Assembly (NCBI GenBank): GCA_036496385.1
Contig: DASXLD010000020.1
Coordinates: 23,035 to 87,034 of the forward strand
Length of the DNA stretch: 64,000 bases
Source of the DNA: Schlegelella_A sp036496385
GTDB lineage: Bacteria > Pseudomonadota > Gammaproteobacteria > Burkholderiales > Burkholderiaceae_C
Reading direction: 5' to 3'
A program made the position numbers and the translations under genes. Numbering within the stretch: position 1 is the stretch's first letter; each line of letters starts with the position of its first letter. This document shows positions 51,370 to 59,009 of the stretch, piece by piece. Below the pieces are notes generated by a model. The model was not told the origin of the DNA. It did no database searches and worked only from the letters and a program-made list of their open reading frames with translations.

Positions 51370-54132
51370 ATGGTGGACCGGACCCTGCTGCTCGTCGACG
51401 GCTCGAGCTACCTCTACCGCGCCTACCACGCGCTGCCCGACCTGCGCGGACCGGGCGGTTTTCCGACCGGCGCCATCAAGGGCGTCGTCTCGATGATGAA
51501 GCTGCTGCGCGAGCAGTACCCGGCAGCGCACGGCGCATGCATCTTCGACGACAAGGGCAAAACCTTTCGCGACGATCTTTACGCCGAGTACAAGGCAACG
51601 CGCACCGCGATGCCCGATGACCTGCAGCTGCAGATCGGGCCGATCGTCGAGGCTGTCAAGCTGCTCGGCTGGCCGGTGCTCACGGTGCCCGGCATCGAGG
51701 CCGACGACGCCATCGGCACGATCTCGTGCATGGCCGCCAACGGCGGCTTTCAGGTAATCATCTCGACCGGCGACAAAGACCTCGCCCAGTTGGTCAACGA
51801 GAGCGTCACGCTGATCAACACGATGAGCAACGAGAAGCTCGACGTCGCCGGGGTGGCGGCGAAGTTCGGCGTGCCGCCCGAACGCATCGTCGACTACCTG
51901 GCGCTGATCGGCGATTCGGTCGACAACATCCCCGGGGTCGAGAAGGTCGGCCCGAAGACCGCGGCGAAGTGGATCCAGGAGCATGGCTCGCTCGACGGCG
52001 TGATCGCGGCGGCGCCGCAGATGAAGGGAGTGGTCGGCGACAACCTGAGGAAGGCGCTCGACTGGCTGCCGCAGGGGCGCCGTCTCGTCACCGTCGTCAC
52101 CGATTGCGACCTTTCGGGCCACGTCCTCGGCTGGCCCGAATTCGACGCGCTCGCGCTGCGCGAGATCGACGTCGACGCGCTGCTCGCGTTCTACGACCGC
52201 TACGGCTTCGGCTCGATGCGAAAGGAGCTCGAGACCGCGCTCGGCCGAACGCCGCTCCGGGCGCCCGTCGCTCCGTTGGTCCGCGGCGCGGCGATCGAAG
52301 TCCCCGACGCCGTGCCGTCGCAGGCGATCGTCAAGCACTACGAGACGGTGACGACGATGGCGGCGCTTTACGCGTGGATCGGCCGCATCGCCGCCGCCGA
52401 GCTGACGGGGCTCGACATCGAGACCGATTCGCTCGACCCGATCCGTGCTCGCCTGATCGGCATCTCGCTCTCGGTCGCGCCCGGCGAGGCGTGCTACCTC
52501 CCGCTCGCGCACGGCTACGCCGGCGCGCCCGACCAGCTGTCGATCGACGCAGTGCTGGCGCACCTCAAGCCCTGGCTCGAGAACGAGGCCGCGCCGAAGG
52601 TCGGCCATAACGTCAAGTACGACAGCCACGTGTTCGCGAATCTCGGCATCACGGTACGCGGCCTGCGGCACGACTCGATGCTCGAGAGCTACGTCTGGGA
52701 AGCGGACAAGGCGCACACGCTCGAGAGCCTCGCGTTTCGCCATCTCGGTCGCATTGCGCTGACCTACGAAGAGGTCTGCGGCAAGGGGGTCAACCAGATC
52801 CCCTTCGCGCAGGTCGAGATCGGCCGTGCCGCCGAGTACGCGAGCGAGGACGCCGACATGGCCTTGCACGTGCACCAGTCGCTGTGGCCGTCGATCGAGG
52901 CCGAGCCCGGCCTCGCCGATGTCTATCGCCGGATCGAGATGCCGACCTCCGCCGTCCTCGCGCGCATCGAGCGCACCGGCGTGCTGATCGACTCGGCGCT
53001 GCTCGCCGCGCAGAGCCAGGAGCTCGCCGAGCGCATGGCCGCGCTCGAGCAGGAGGTCTACGAGATCGCCGGCCAGCCGTTCAACCTCGGCAGCCCGAAG
53101 CAGATCGGCGAGATCCTGTTCGGCAAGCTGGGGCTGCCGGTCGGCCGGAAGACGGCGAGCGGCGCACCCTCGACCGACGAGGACGTGCTGCAGGAGCTCG
53201 CCGCCGACTACCCGCTGCCCGGCAAGCTCCTCGAGCACCGCAGCCTGTCGAAGCTGAAGGGTACCTACACCGACAAGCTGCCGCTGATGGTCAACCCGCG
53301 AACCGGGCGCGTGCACACGACCTACGCGCAAGCGGTCGCGGTGACCGGACGCCTCTCGAGCAACGAGCCGAACCTGCAGAACATCCCGATCCGCACGGCG
53401 GAGGGCAGGCGGATCCGCGAGGCGTTCATCGCACCCGAGGGTGCCGCCATTCTGTCGGCCGACTACTCGCAGATCGAACTTAGGATCATGGCCCACATCT
53501 CGGCCGACGCGGGCCTGCTCGCCGCCTTCGGCGGCAATCTCGACATCCACCGCGCGACCGCGGCGGAGGTGTTCGGCGTCACCCTCGCCGACGTCTCGCA
53601 CGAGCAGCGCCGCTACGCCAAGGTGATCAACTTCGGCCTCATCTACGGCATGAGCGCGTTCGGCCTTGCCGCCAACCTCGGCATCGAGCGCAGTGCCGCG
53701 ACTGCCTACATCGAGCGCTACTTCGCGCGCTATCCTGGCGTCAAGCGCTACATGGACGAGACGCGCGCGCTGGCGTTGCAGCGCGGCTGGGTCGAGACGC
53801 TGTTCGGCCGGCGCGTTCATCTGCCCGAGATCCGAAAACCGGGCCCGCGGCGCAGCGCCGCCGAGCGGCAGGCGATCAACGCGCCGATGCAGGGCACCGC
53901 CGCCGACCTCGTCAAGCTGGCGATGATCGCGGTGCAGGATCTGCTCGACCGCGAGGGCAGGGCGACGCGGATGATCATGCAGGTCCACGACGAGCTCGTC
54001 TTCGAGGTGCCCGACGGCGAGCTCGAGTGGGCGCGCGAGGCGGTGCCGAAGACGATGGCGAGCGTCGCGACGCTGGCCGTGCCCCTCGTCGCCGAGGTCG
54101 GCGTCGGCGCCAACTGGGACGAGGCGCACTGA
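51370..54132 (+). CDS. polA: DNA polymerase I
   Basis: A 920-residue replication and repair polymerase. The N-terminal 5'-3' nuclease shows LLLVDGSSYLYRAYHALPDL and the acidic GIEADDAIGT and STGDKDLAQLV. The 3'-5' proofreading exonuclease is active-looking: D348 and E350 in LDIETDS, then HNVKYDSHV and YASEDADMA. The polymerase domain has SADYSQIELRIMAH near residue 697 (motif A), the O-helix RRYAKVINFGLIYG (motif B) and QVHDELVFEVP near residue 870 (motif C). All three activities appear intact. ATG 51370 is preferred; ATG 51361 would add three residues. Confidence 0.97.
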   Translation: MVDRTLLLVDGSSYLYRAYHALPDLRGPGGFPTGAIKGVVSMMKLLREQYPAAHGACIFDDKGKTFRDDLYAEYKATRTAMPDDLQLQIGPIVEAVKLLGWPVLTVPGIEADDAIGTISCMAANGGFQVIISTGDKDLAQLVNESVTLINTMSNEKLDVAGVAAKFGVPPERIVDYLALIGDSVDNIPGVEKVGPKTAAKWIQEHGSLDGVIAAAPQMKGVVGDNLRKALDWLPQGRRLVTVVTDCDLSGHVLGWPEFDALALREIDVDALLAFYDRYGFGSMRKELETALGRTPLRAPVAPLVRGAAIEVPDAVPSQAIVKHYETVTTMAALYAWIGRIAAAELTGLDIETDSLDPIRARLIGISLSVAPGEACYLPLAHGYAGAPDQLSIDAVLAHLKPWLENEAAPKVGHNVKYDSHVFANLGITVRGLRHDSMLESYVWEADKAHTLESLAFRHLGRIALTYEEVCGKGVNQIPFAQVEIGRAAEYASEDADMALHVHQSLWPSIEAEPGLADVYRRIEMPTSAVLARIERTGVLIDSALLAAQSQELAERMAALEQEVYEIAGQPFNLGSPKQIGEILFGKLGLPVGRKTASGAPSTDEDVLQELAADYPLPGKLLEHRSLSKLKGTYTDKLPLMVNPRTGRVHTTYAQAVAVTGRLSSNEPNLQNIPIRTAEGRRIREAFIAPEGAAILSADYSQIELRIMAHISADAGLLAAFGGNLDIHRATAAEVFGVTLADVSHEQRRYAKVINFGLIYGMSAFGLAANLGIERSAATAYIERYFARYPGVKRYMDETRALALQRGWVETLFGRRVHLPEIRKPGPRRSAAERQAINAPMQGTAADLVKLAMIAVQDLLDREGRATRMIMQVHDELVFEVPDGELEWAREAVPKTMASVATLAVPLVAEVGVGANWDEAH

Positions 54133-54135
54133 CCC

Positions 54136-54156
54136 GAGCCGCGTGCGCGGCGGCTC
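54136..54156 (+). terminator. Candidate hairpin after polA
   Basis: GAGCCGC and GCGGCTC form a 7-bp stem with a 7-nt loop starting 3 nt after the polA stop. A second GC hairpin (cccc/gggg) follows at about 54164-54180. No T-tract is present. Confidence 0.35.
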
Positions 54157-54183
54157 GCGCGACGCCCCGGTTTGCGGGGGAAC

Positions 54184-54239
54184 CTAGGGCAAAGCACTAG
54201 GTCGAAGCCCTCTCTCGTCTCAGCCGACTAGGGCAAAGC
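54184..54239. repeat. CTAGGGCAAAGC direct repeats upstream of liv operon
   Basis: CTAGGGCAAAGC occurs exactly at 54184-54195 and 54228-54239, with a degenerate third copy (CTAGGTCGAAGC) at 54197-54208. All are in the same orientation within the leader region of the livGFHMJ operon. The first two are 44 nt apart, about four helical turns. CTAGGG half-sites recall the binding sites of some LuxR-type response regulators described upstream of transport operons in Burkholderiales and pseudomonads; that link is from memory and unproven here. Confidence 0.55.
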
Positions 54240-54338
54240 CCCGGTTCCTTTCGTGGTTGTGCGCCCTATCGTCCGCGCATTCGACGTGCAGCCCCAGGGA
54301 GCAACGCCATCGATCAGCCGCTGCTCGAGGTCGAGAAC

Positions 54339-55079
54339 GTGTCGGTCCGCTTCGGTGGCATCGTCGCGCTCGACCGCGTCTCCTTCGGCGTCGCGCGCGG
54401 CCACATCGTCGGCTTCATCGGCCCGAACGGCGCCGGCAAGACGACGATGTTCAACTGCCTGTCGCGGCTCTATGCGTTCAGCCAAGGCCGGATCGCGTTC
54501 GAGGGCCGGTCGCTTCTTGAGACGCCGCCGCACGGCATCGCCGCGCTCGGCATCGGCCGCACGTTCCAGAACCTGGCCCTGTTCAGGACGATGACCGTGC
54601 GCGAGAACGTGATGGTCGGCGCCCACTCGCGGACGCGGACGGGCTACGTCACCAACGCCCTGCGATTGCCGGCGGTGCGCCAGGAGGAGACGCGCCTGCG
54701 CGGCGCGGTCGACCGTCTGCTCGCGCTGCTCGACCTCGGCCCGGTCGCCGACGTCGCCGTGATGGACCTGTCGTTCGGCACGCAAAAGCGCGTCGAGCTC
54801 GGCCGTGCGCTCGCGAGCGAGCCGAAGCTTCTCCTCCTCGACGAGCCGGCGGGTGGCCTCAACCACGAGGAGGTCGAGACGCTGATGGGGCTGCTGCGCC
54901 GTATCCGCACCGAGCTCGGCCTGACGATGCTGCTCGTCGAGCACCACATGAACATGGTGATGCGGATCTCCGACCGGGTCGTCGCGCTCGACTTCGGCCG
55001 CAAGATCGCCGACGGCACGCCCGCGGAAGTTCAGGCCAACGAGGACGTCATCCGCGCCTATCTCGGAGTGGCGGCGTGA
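54339..55079 (+). CDS. livG: Branched-chain amino acid ABC transporter ATP-binding protein LivG
   Basis: A LivG-type ATPase. Walker A is GPNGAGKT, the Q-loop region is IGRTFQNLALFRTMTVRENV, the signature is LSFGTQKRVELGRAL, Walker B is LLLLDEPAGGLN, and the switch is LVEHH. The first standard start codon is GTG 54339, but the family's first beta strand (IDQPLLEVEN) is encoded just upstream in frame. The nearest plausible initiation site is an ATC at 54309, 7 nt after AGGGAG. The true N-terminus is therefore probably 10 residues earlier, through a rare ATC start or an undetected base change. livF overlaps its stop (GTGA). Confidence 0.9.
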   Translation: MSVRFGGIVALDRVSFGVARGHIVGFIGPNGAGKTTMFNCLSRLYAFSQGRIAFEGRSLLETPPHGIAALGIGRTFQNLALFRTMTVRENVMVGAHSRTRTGYVTNALRLPAVRQEETRLRGAVDRLLALLDLGPVADVAVMDLSFGTQKRVELGRALASEPKLLLLDEPAGGLNHEEVETLMGLLRRIRTELGLTMLLVEHHMNMVMRISDRVVALDFGRKIADGTPAEVQANEDVIRAYLGVAA

Positions 55080-55810
55080 GCAGCGCCGTCGCCGCCCCCG
55101 CTCTGCTGCTCGACGTGCGCGGCCTGGCCGCGCAGTACGGGCCGACGCGCGTCCTCCATGGCATCGACTTTACGGTCGCCGAGGCCGGCATCACGGCGAT
55201 CCTCGGCGCCAACGGCGCCGGCAAGACGACCCTGCTGCGCGCGGTCTCGAACATGATCAAGACGAGCGGCGAGGTTCGCCTCGCCGGCGAGCGCATCGAC
55301 GGCCTCGCCACCGAGACGATCGTTCGTCGCGGCGTCGCCCATGTCCCCGACGGTCGCGGCACTTTCATGAACCTGAGCGTCGAGGAGAACCTGCGCCTCG
55401 GCGCCCACAGCCGCAAGGACCGCGCCGGCATCGGCGCCGACTGCGAGCGCATGTACGCGCACTTCCCGCGCCTGGGAGAACGACGCCGCCAGCAGGCCGG
55501 GACGCTCTCCGGCGGCGAGCAGCAGATGCTCGCGGTCTCGCGGGCGCTGATGCTCAGGCCCCGCCTGCTGCTGCTCGACGAGCCGTCGTTCGGGCTCGCG
55601 CCGCTGATCGTCCAGCAGCTGTTCGAGATCCTGAAGGCGATCAACCAGGCCGAGCGCATCGGCATGCTGCTGGTCGAGCAGAACGCGGCGATGGCGCTCG
55701 CGCTCGCCGACCATGCCTATCTGCTCGAGACCGGCCGCGTCGTCATGTCGGGCTCGGCAGCGTCGATTCGCAGCGACGAACAGATCCGCCGCTCGTACCT
55801 CGGCTACTGA
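55076..55810 (+). CDS. livF: Branched-chain amino acid ABC transporter ATP-binding protein LivF
   Basis: A 244-residue LivF ATPase. Walker A is GANGAGKT, VPDGRGTFMNLSVEENL is the LivF Q-loop block, the signature is LSGGEQQMLAVSRALM, Walker B is LLLLDEPSFGLAPL, and LVEQN replaces the switch His as usual. GTG 55076 is fixed by the GTGA overlap with livG. It works with LivG on the LivH/LivM permease encoded next. Confidence 0.95.
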   Translation: MSSAVAAPALLLDVRGLAAQYGPTRVLHGIDFTVAEAGITAILGANGAGKTTLLRAVSNMIKTSGEVRLAGERIDGLATETIVRRGVAHVPDGRGTFMNLSVEENLRLGAHSRKDRAGIGADCERMYAHFPRLGERRRQQAGTLSGGEQQMLAVSRALMLRPRLLLLDEPSFGLAPLIVQQLFEILKAINQAERIGMLLVEQNAAMALALADHAYLLETGRVVMSGSAASIRSDEQIRRSYLGY

Positions 55811-55818
55811 GCCCGGCC

Positions 55819-56688
55819 ATGCAACAGCTCCTGCACCAGATCCTTTCCGGGCTCGCCACCGGCGGCATCTACGCGAGCGTCGCACTGGCGCTGGTGATGA
55901 TCTACCAGGCGACGCACCTGGTGAACTTCGCACAGGGCGAGATGGCGATGTTCGCGACCTACCTCGCGTGGGCATTGATGCAGGCGGGGGTGCCGTACTG
56001 GGGCGCGTTCGCGATCACGGTCGTCAGCGCATTCGCCCTCGGCGTCGCGATCGAGCGGATCATCGTGCGGCCGGTCGAGAACTCGCCGATCCTCGCCCTC
56101 GTCATCGTCTTCATCGCGCTGCTCGTCATCTTCAACAGCCTCGCCGGCTGGATCTTCACCTACACGATCAAGCCGTTCCCGAGCCCGTTCCCCGAGCAGC
56201 CGCTGTTCGGCAACTCGTACCTGTCGTCGCACGAGCTCGGCTCGATGGCGATCACGCTCATCGTCCTGCTGCTGTTGTTCGTCTTCTTCCGCTTCACTCC
56301 GCTTGGGCTGGCGATGCGCGCCGCGGCGCAGAACCCGGTCTCGAGCCGCCTGGTCGGCATCCGCGTCGGCTGGATGCTGGCGCTCGGCTGGGGCCTGGCG
56401 GCGGCGATCGGCTCGATCGCGGGGATGATGGTCGCGCCGACCGTCTTCCTCGAGCCGAACATGATGGGCGGCATCCTCCTGTACGCATTCGCCGGCGCGC
56501 TGCTCGGCGGCATCGACAGCCCCGGCGGCGCGGTGCTCGGTGGCTTCATCGTCGGCGTCCTCGAGAACGTCGTCGGCATCTACGTCGGCAGCGAGCTCAA
56601 GCTCACGTTCGCGCTCGTCGTCATCGTCACCGTCCTCGTCATCAAGCCTTCGGGGCTGTTCGGCAAGGTCCACGTGGTGCGCGTATGA
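55819..56688 (+). CDS. livH: Branched-chain amino acid ABC transporter permease LivH
   Basis: A 289-residue permease with about eight helices. The N-terminus LLHQILSGLATGGIYASVALALVMIY and the motif HLVNFAQGEMAMFATYLAW are typical of LivH. The coupling loop is LAMRAAAQNPVSSRLVGI, and the end is KPSGLFGKVHVVRV. It is full length, unlike the copy at the window start. It lies 8 nt after livF, and livM overlaps its stop by ATGA. Confidence 0.95.
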   Translation: MQQLLHQILSGLATGGIYASVALALVMIYQATHLVNFAQGEMAMFATYLAWALMQAGVPYWGAFAITVVSAFALGVAIERIIVRPVENSPILALVIVFIALLVIFNSLAGWIFTYTIKPFPSPFPEQPLFGNSYLSSHELGSMAITLIVLLLLFVFFRFTPLGLAMRAAAQNPVSSRLVGIRVGWMLALGWGLAAAIGSIAGMMVAPTVFLEPNMMGGILLYAFAGALLGGIDSPGGAVLGGFIVGVLENVVGIYVGSELKLTFALVVIVTVLVIKPSGLFGKVHVVRV

Positions 56689-57665
56689 ACCCGGCGATCG
56701 ACCGCAGGAAGCTCGCCGGCGTGCTGGTGCTGCTCGTGCTGGCGTGTGCGCTGCCGTTCCTGATCTCCAACTACCGCGTCTTCCAGATGACGCTGGTGCT
56801 GGCGTATTCGATCGCTCTGCTCGGCCTCAACATGCTGACCGGCTTCAACGGCCAGATCTCGCTCGGCCACGGCGCCTTTTATGCCATCGGCGCGTACACG
56901 GCGGCGGTCCTGATGGACAAGGCCAGCGTGCCGTACTGGGCGACGATCCCGATCGCTGGCGCCGTCTGCTTCGTCGCGGGCTTCCTGTTCGGCCTGCCGG
57001 CGCTCCGCCTCGAAGGCCTCTATCTCGCTCTCGCGACCTTCGCGCTCGGCGTCGCGATGCCGCAGATCCTCAAGCACAAGAGCATCGAGGAGTGGACCGG
57101 CGGCGTCCAGGGCATCGTCATCGTCAAGCCCGACCCGCCGGCGTGGAGCGGCCTCTCGCAGGACCACTGGCTCTACTTCTTCACCCTGGCGTGGGTGGTG
57201 CTTCTCTTCGTCCTCGGCTGGAACCTGCTGCGCGGCCGCATCGGGCGGGCGATGGTCGCGATCCGGGATCAGCCCATTGCGGCGCAGGCGATGGGGGTCA
57301 ACACTGCGATCGTGAAGTCGCTGACGTTCGGGGTTTCCGCGCTCTATACCGGCATCGCCGGCGCGCTCGGCGCGATCGCGGTGCAGTTCGTGGCGCCGGA
57401 CGCGTTCAACTTCTTCCTGTCGATCACCCTGCTGACCGGAGTGGTCATCGGCGGCCTGGCGTCGATCTCCGGGGCGTTCTTCGGCGCCTTGTTCATCCAG
57501 TTCATCCCCAATGTCGCCGACGAGATCTCGAAGGCGGCTCCCTGGGCGATCTACGGCGTTGTCCTGATCGCCTTCATGTACGTCATGCCGACGGGCGTGG
57601 CCGGATTGGTCCGCTTGCTGCGGGCCCGGCTGGCGCGTCGGCGTGGCGGCGCCGTTGCGCGTTGA
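56685..57665 (+). CDS. livM: Branched-chain amino acid ABC transporter permease LivM
   Basis: A 326-residue LivM permease with about nine helices. LLGLNMLTGFNGQISLGHGAF near residue 40 and GRAMVAIRDQPIAAQAMGVN in the coupling loop are family motifs. Unlike the LivM at 573-1790 it has no proline-rich tail, ending in a short Arg-rich segment. ATG 56685 overlaps livH. The receptor gene follows after 32 nt. Confidence 0.95.
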   Translation: MNPAIDRRKLAGVLVLLVLACALPFLISNYRVFQMTLVLAYSIALLGLNMLTGFNGQISLGHGAFYAIGAYTAAVLMDKASVPYWATIPIAGAVCFVAGFLFGLPALRLEGLYLALATFALGVAMPQILKHKSIEEWTGGVQGIVIVKPDPPAWSGLSQDHWLYFFTLAWVVLLFVLGWNLLRGRIGRAMVAIRDQPIAAQAMGVNTAIVKSLTFGVSALYTGIAGALGAIAVQFVAPDAFNFFLSITLLTGVVIGGLASISGAFFGALFIQFIPNVADEISKAAPWAIYGVVLIAFMYVMPTGVAGLVRLLRARLARRRGGAVAR

Positions 57666-57697
57666 ACCTTCCACCCTGACCTCCAATGGAGCGATAC

Positions 57698-58933
57698 ATG
57701 AGCAAAGACCCCCTTCGCGTCTCCCGTCGCGCCGCCCTCGGCGCTGGCCTCGGCGTCGCCGCGTTCGGCCAGAACGCGTTCGCGCAGGCCGCCAAGTACG
57801 GCCCCGGTGCATCGGCGACCGAGATCAAACTCGGCCAGACCATGCCTTACAGCGGTCCCGCGTCTGCCTACGGCACGATCGGCAAGCTCCACCAGGCGTA
57901 CTTCAAGATGCTGAACGAGAGCGGCGGCGTCAACGGCCGCAAGATCACGCTGATCAGCCTCGACGACGGCTACAGCCCTCCGAAGACGGTCGAGCAGATT
58001 CGCCGTCTGGTCGAGCAGGACGAGGTGCTGGCGCTGTTCCAGACCCTGGGCACGCCGCCGAACTCGGCGATCCAGAAGTACGTCAACGCCAAGAAGGTCC
58101 CGCACCTGCTGCTCGCCACCGGCGCCACCAAGTGGGGCGACCCGAAGAACTTCCCGTGGACGATCGGCTTCAACCTCAGCTATCAGTCCGAGGGCCACAT
58201 CTACGCCAAATGGCTGCTGAAGAACAAGCCGAACGCGAAGATCGGCGTCCTCTACCAGAACGATGACTACGGAAAGGACGTGCTCAAGGGCGTAAAGGAC
58301 GGCCTCGGCACGGCGGGCGCGAAGATGATCGTCGCCGAGCAGACCTATGAGGTCACCGACCCGACGGTCGACTCCCAGATGATCGCCCTGCAGGGCTCGG
58401 GCGCCGACACCTTCGTCAACATCACGACGCCGAAGTTCGGCGCCCAGGCGGTGCGCAAGGCCTGGGATTCGGGCTGGAAGCCGCTGCACATCATCAACAA
58501 CGTCTCGGCCTCGGTCGGCTCGGTGCTCATCCCCGCGGGCCTGGAGAAGTCCGTCGGGCTGATCACGGTGCAGTACTACAAGGACCCGAACGATCCGCAG
58601 TGGAAGGACGACCCGGCGATGCTCGAGTGGCGTGGCTTCATGGGCAGGTACTACAGGGAGGGCGACCCCAAGGACGCGAGCAACGTCTATGCCTACATCA
58701 CCGCGCAGACCATGGTGCAGATTCTGAAGCAATGCGGCAACGACCTGACTCGCGAGAACGTCATGCGGCAGGCCACCAACCTGAGGAACTTCAGGTCGAA
58801 CCTGCTGCTGCCGGGGATGTCGATCAACACCAGCCCGACCGACTACTACCCGATCGAGCAAGGCCAGCTCGCGCGCTTCACCGGCCAACTCTGGCAGGGC
58901 TTCGGGGAATTGATCTCCACCAACGCCGGTTGA
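57698..58933 (+). CDS. livJ: Branched-chain amino acid ABC transporter substrate-binding protein
   Basis: A 411-residue periplasmic receptor of the LivJ/Leu-Ile-Val family. The leader has a twin-arginine-like start (SRRAALGAGLGVAAFGQNAFA) with cleavage after FAQA. IKLGQTMPYSGPASAYGTIG opens lobe I and VNGRKITLISLDDGYSPPKTVEQ is the conserved linker. The body is typical. ATG 57698 has GGAGCG upstream; an ATG four codons earlier lacks one. It completes the livGFHMJ set. The ligand could be an amino acid, amide or aromatic acid. Confidence 0.92.
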   Translation: MSKDPLRVSRRAALGAGLGVAAFGQNAFAQAAKYGPGASATEIKLGQTMPYSGPASAYGTIGKLHQAYFKMLNESGGVNGRKITLISLDDGYSPPKTVEQIRRLVEQDEVLALFQTLGTPPNSAIQKYVNAKKVPHLLLATGATKWGDPKNFPWTIGFNLSYQSEGHIYAKWLLKNKPNAKIGVLYQNDDYGKDVLKGVKDGLGTAGAKMIVAEQTYEVTDPTVDSQMIALQGSGADTFVNITTPKFGAQAVRKAWDSGWKPLHIINNVSASVGSVLIPAGLEKSVGLITVQYYKDPNDPQWKDDPAMLEWRGFMGRYYREGDPKDASNVYAYITAQTMVQILKQCGNDLTRENVMRQATNLRNFRSNLLLPGMSINTSPTDYYPIEQGQLARFTGQLWQGFGELISTNAG

Positions 58934-58945
58934 GGTCGACGGAGG

Positions 58946-58963
58946 CGCCGCCGCAAGGCGGCG
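58946..58963 (+). terminator. Hairpin with GCAA tetraloop after the liv operon
   Basis: CGCCGCC and GGCGGCG form a perfect 7-bp stem closed by a GCAA tetraloop, 12 nt after the receptor stop. The T-run of an intrinsic terminator is absent, so it may instead protect the 3' end of the transcript. Confidence 0.45.
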
Positions 58964-59009
58964 GTGCCGCTGTCACGAGAAAGTCGCGCGTCCTTCATAG
59001 ACTTCGCGC

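Noticed and set aside
51067..54129. A 1020-codon open frame opposite polA.
   Set aside because: Same GC artefact; no recognisable domains, and the plus strand encodes an intact DNA polymerase I.
54339..55079. Treating livG as a pseudogene because of the missing start.
   Set aside because: All ATPase motifs are intact and the gene is coupled to livF; only the initiation codon is in doubt.
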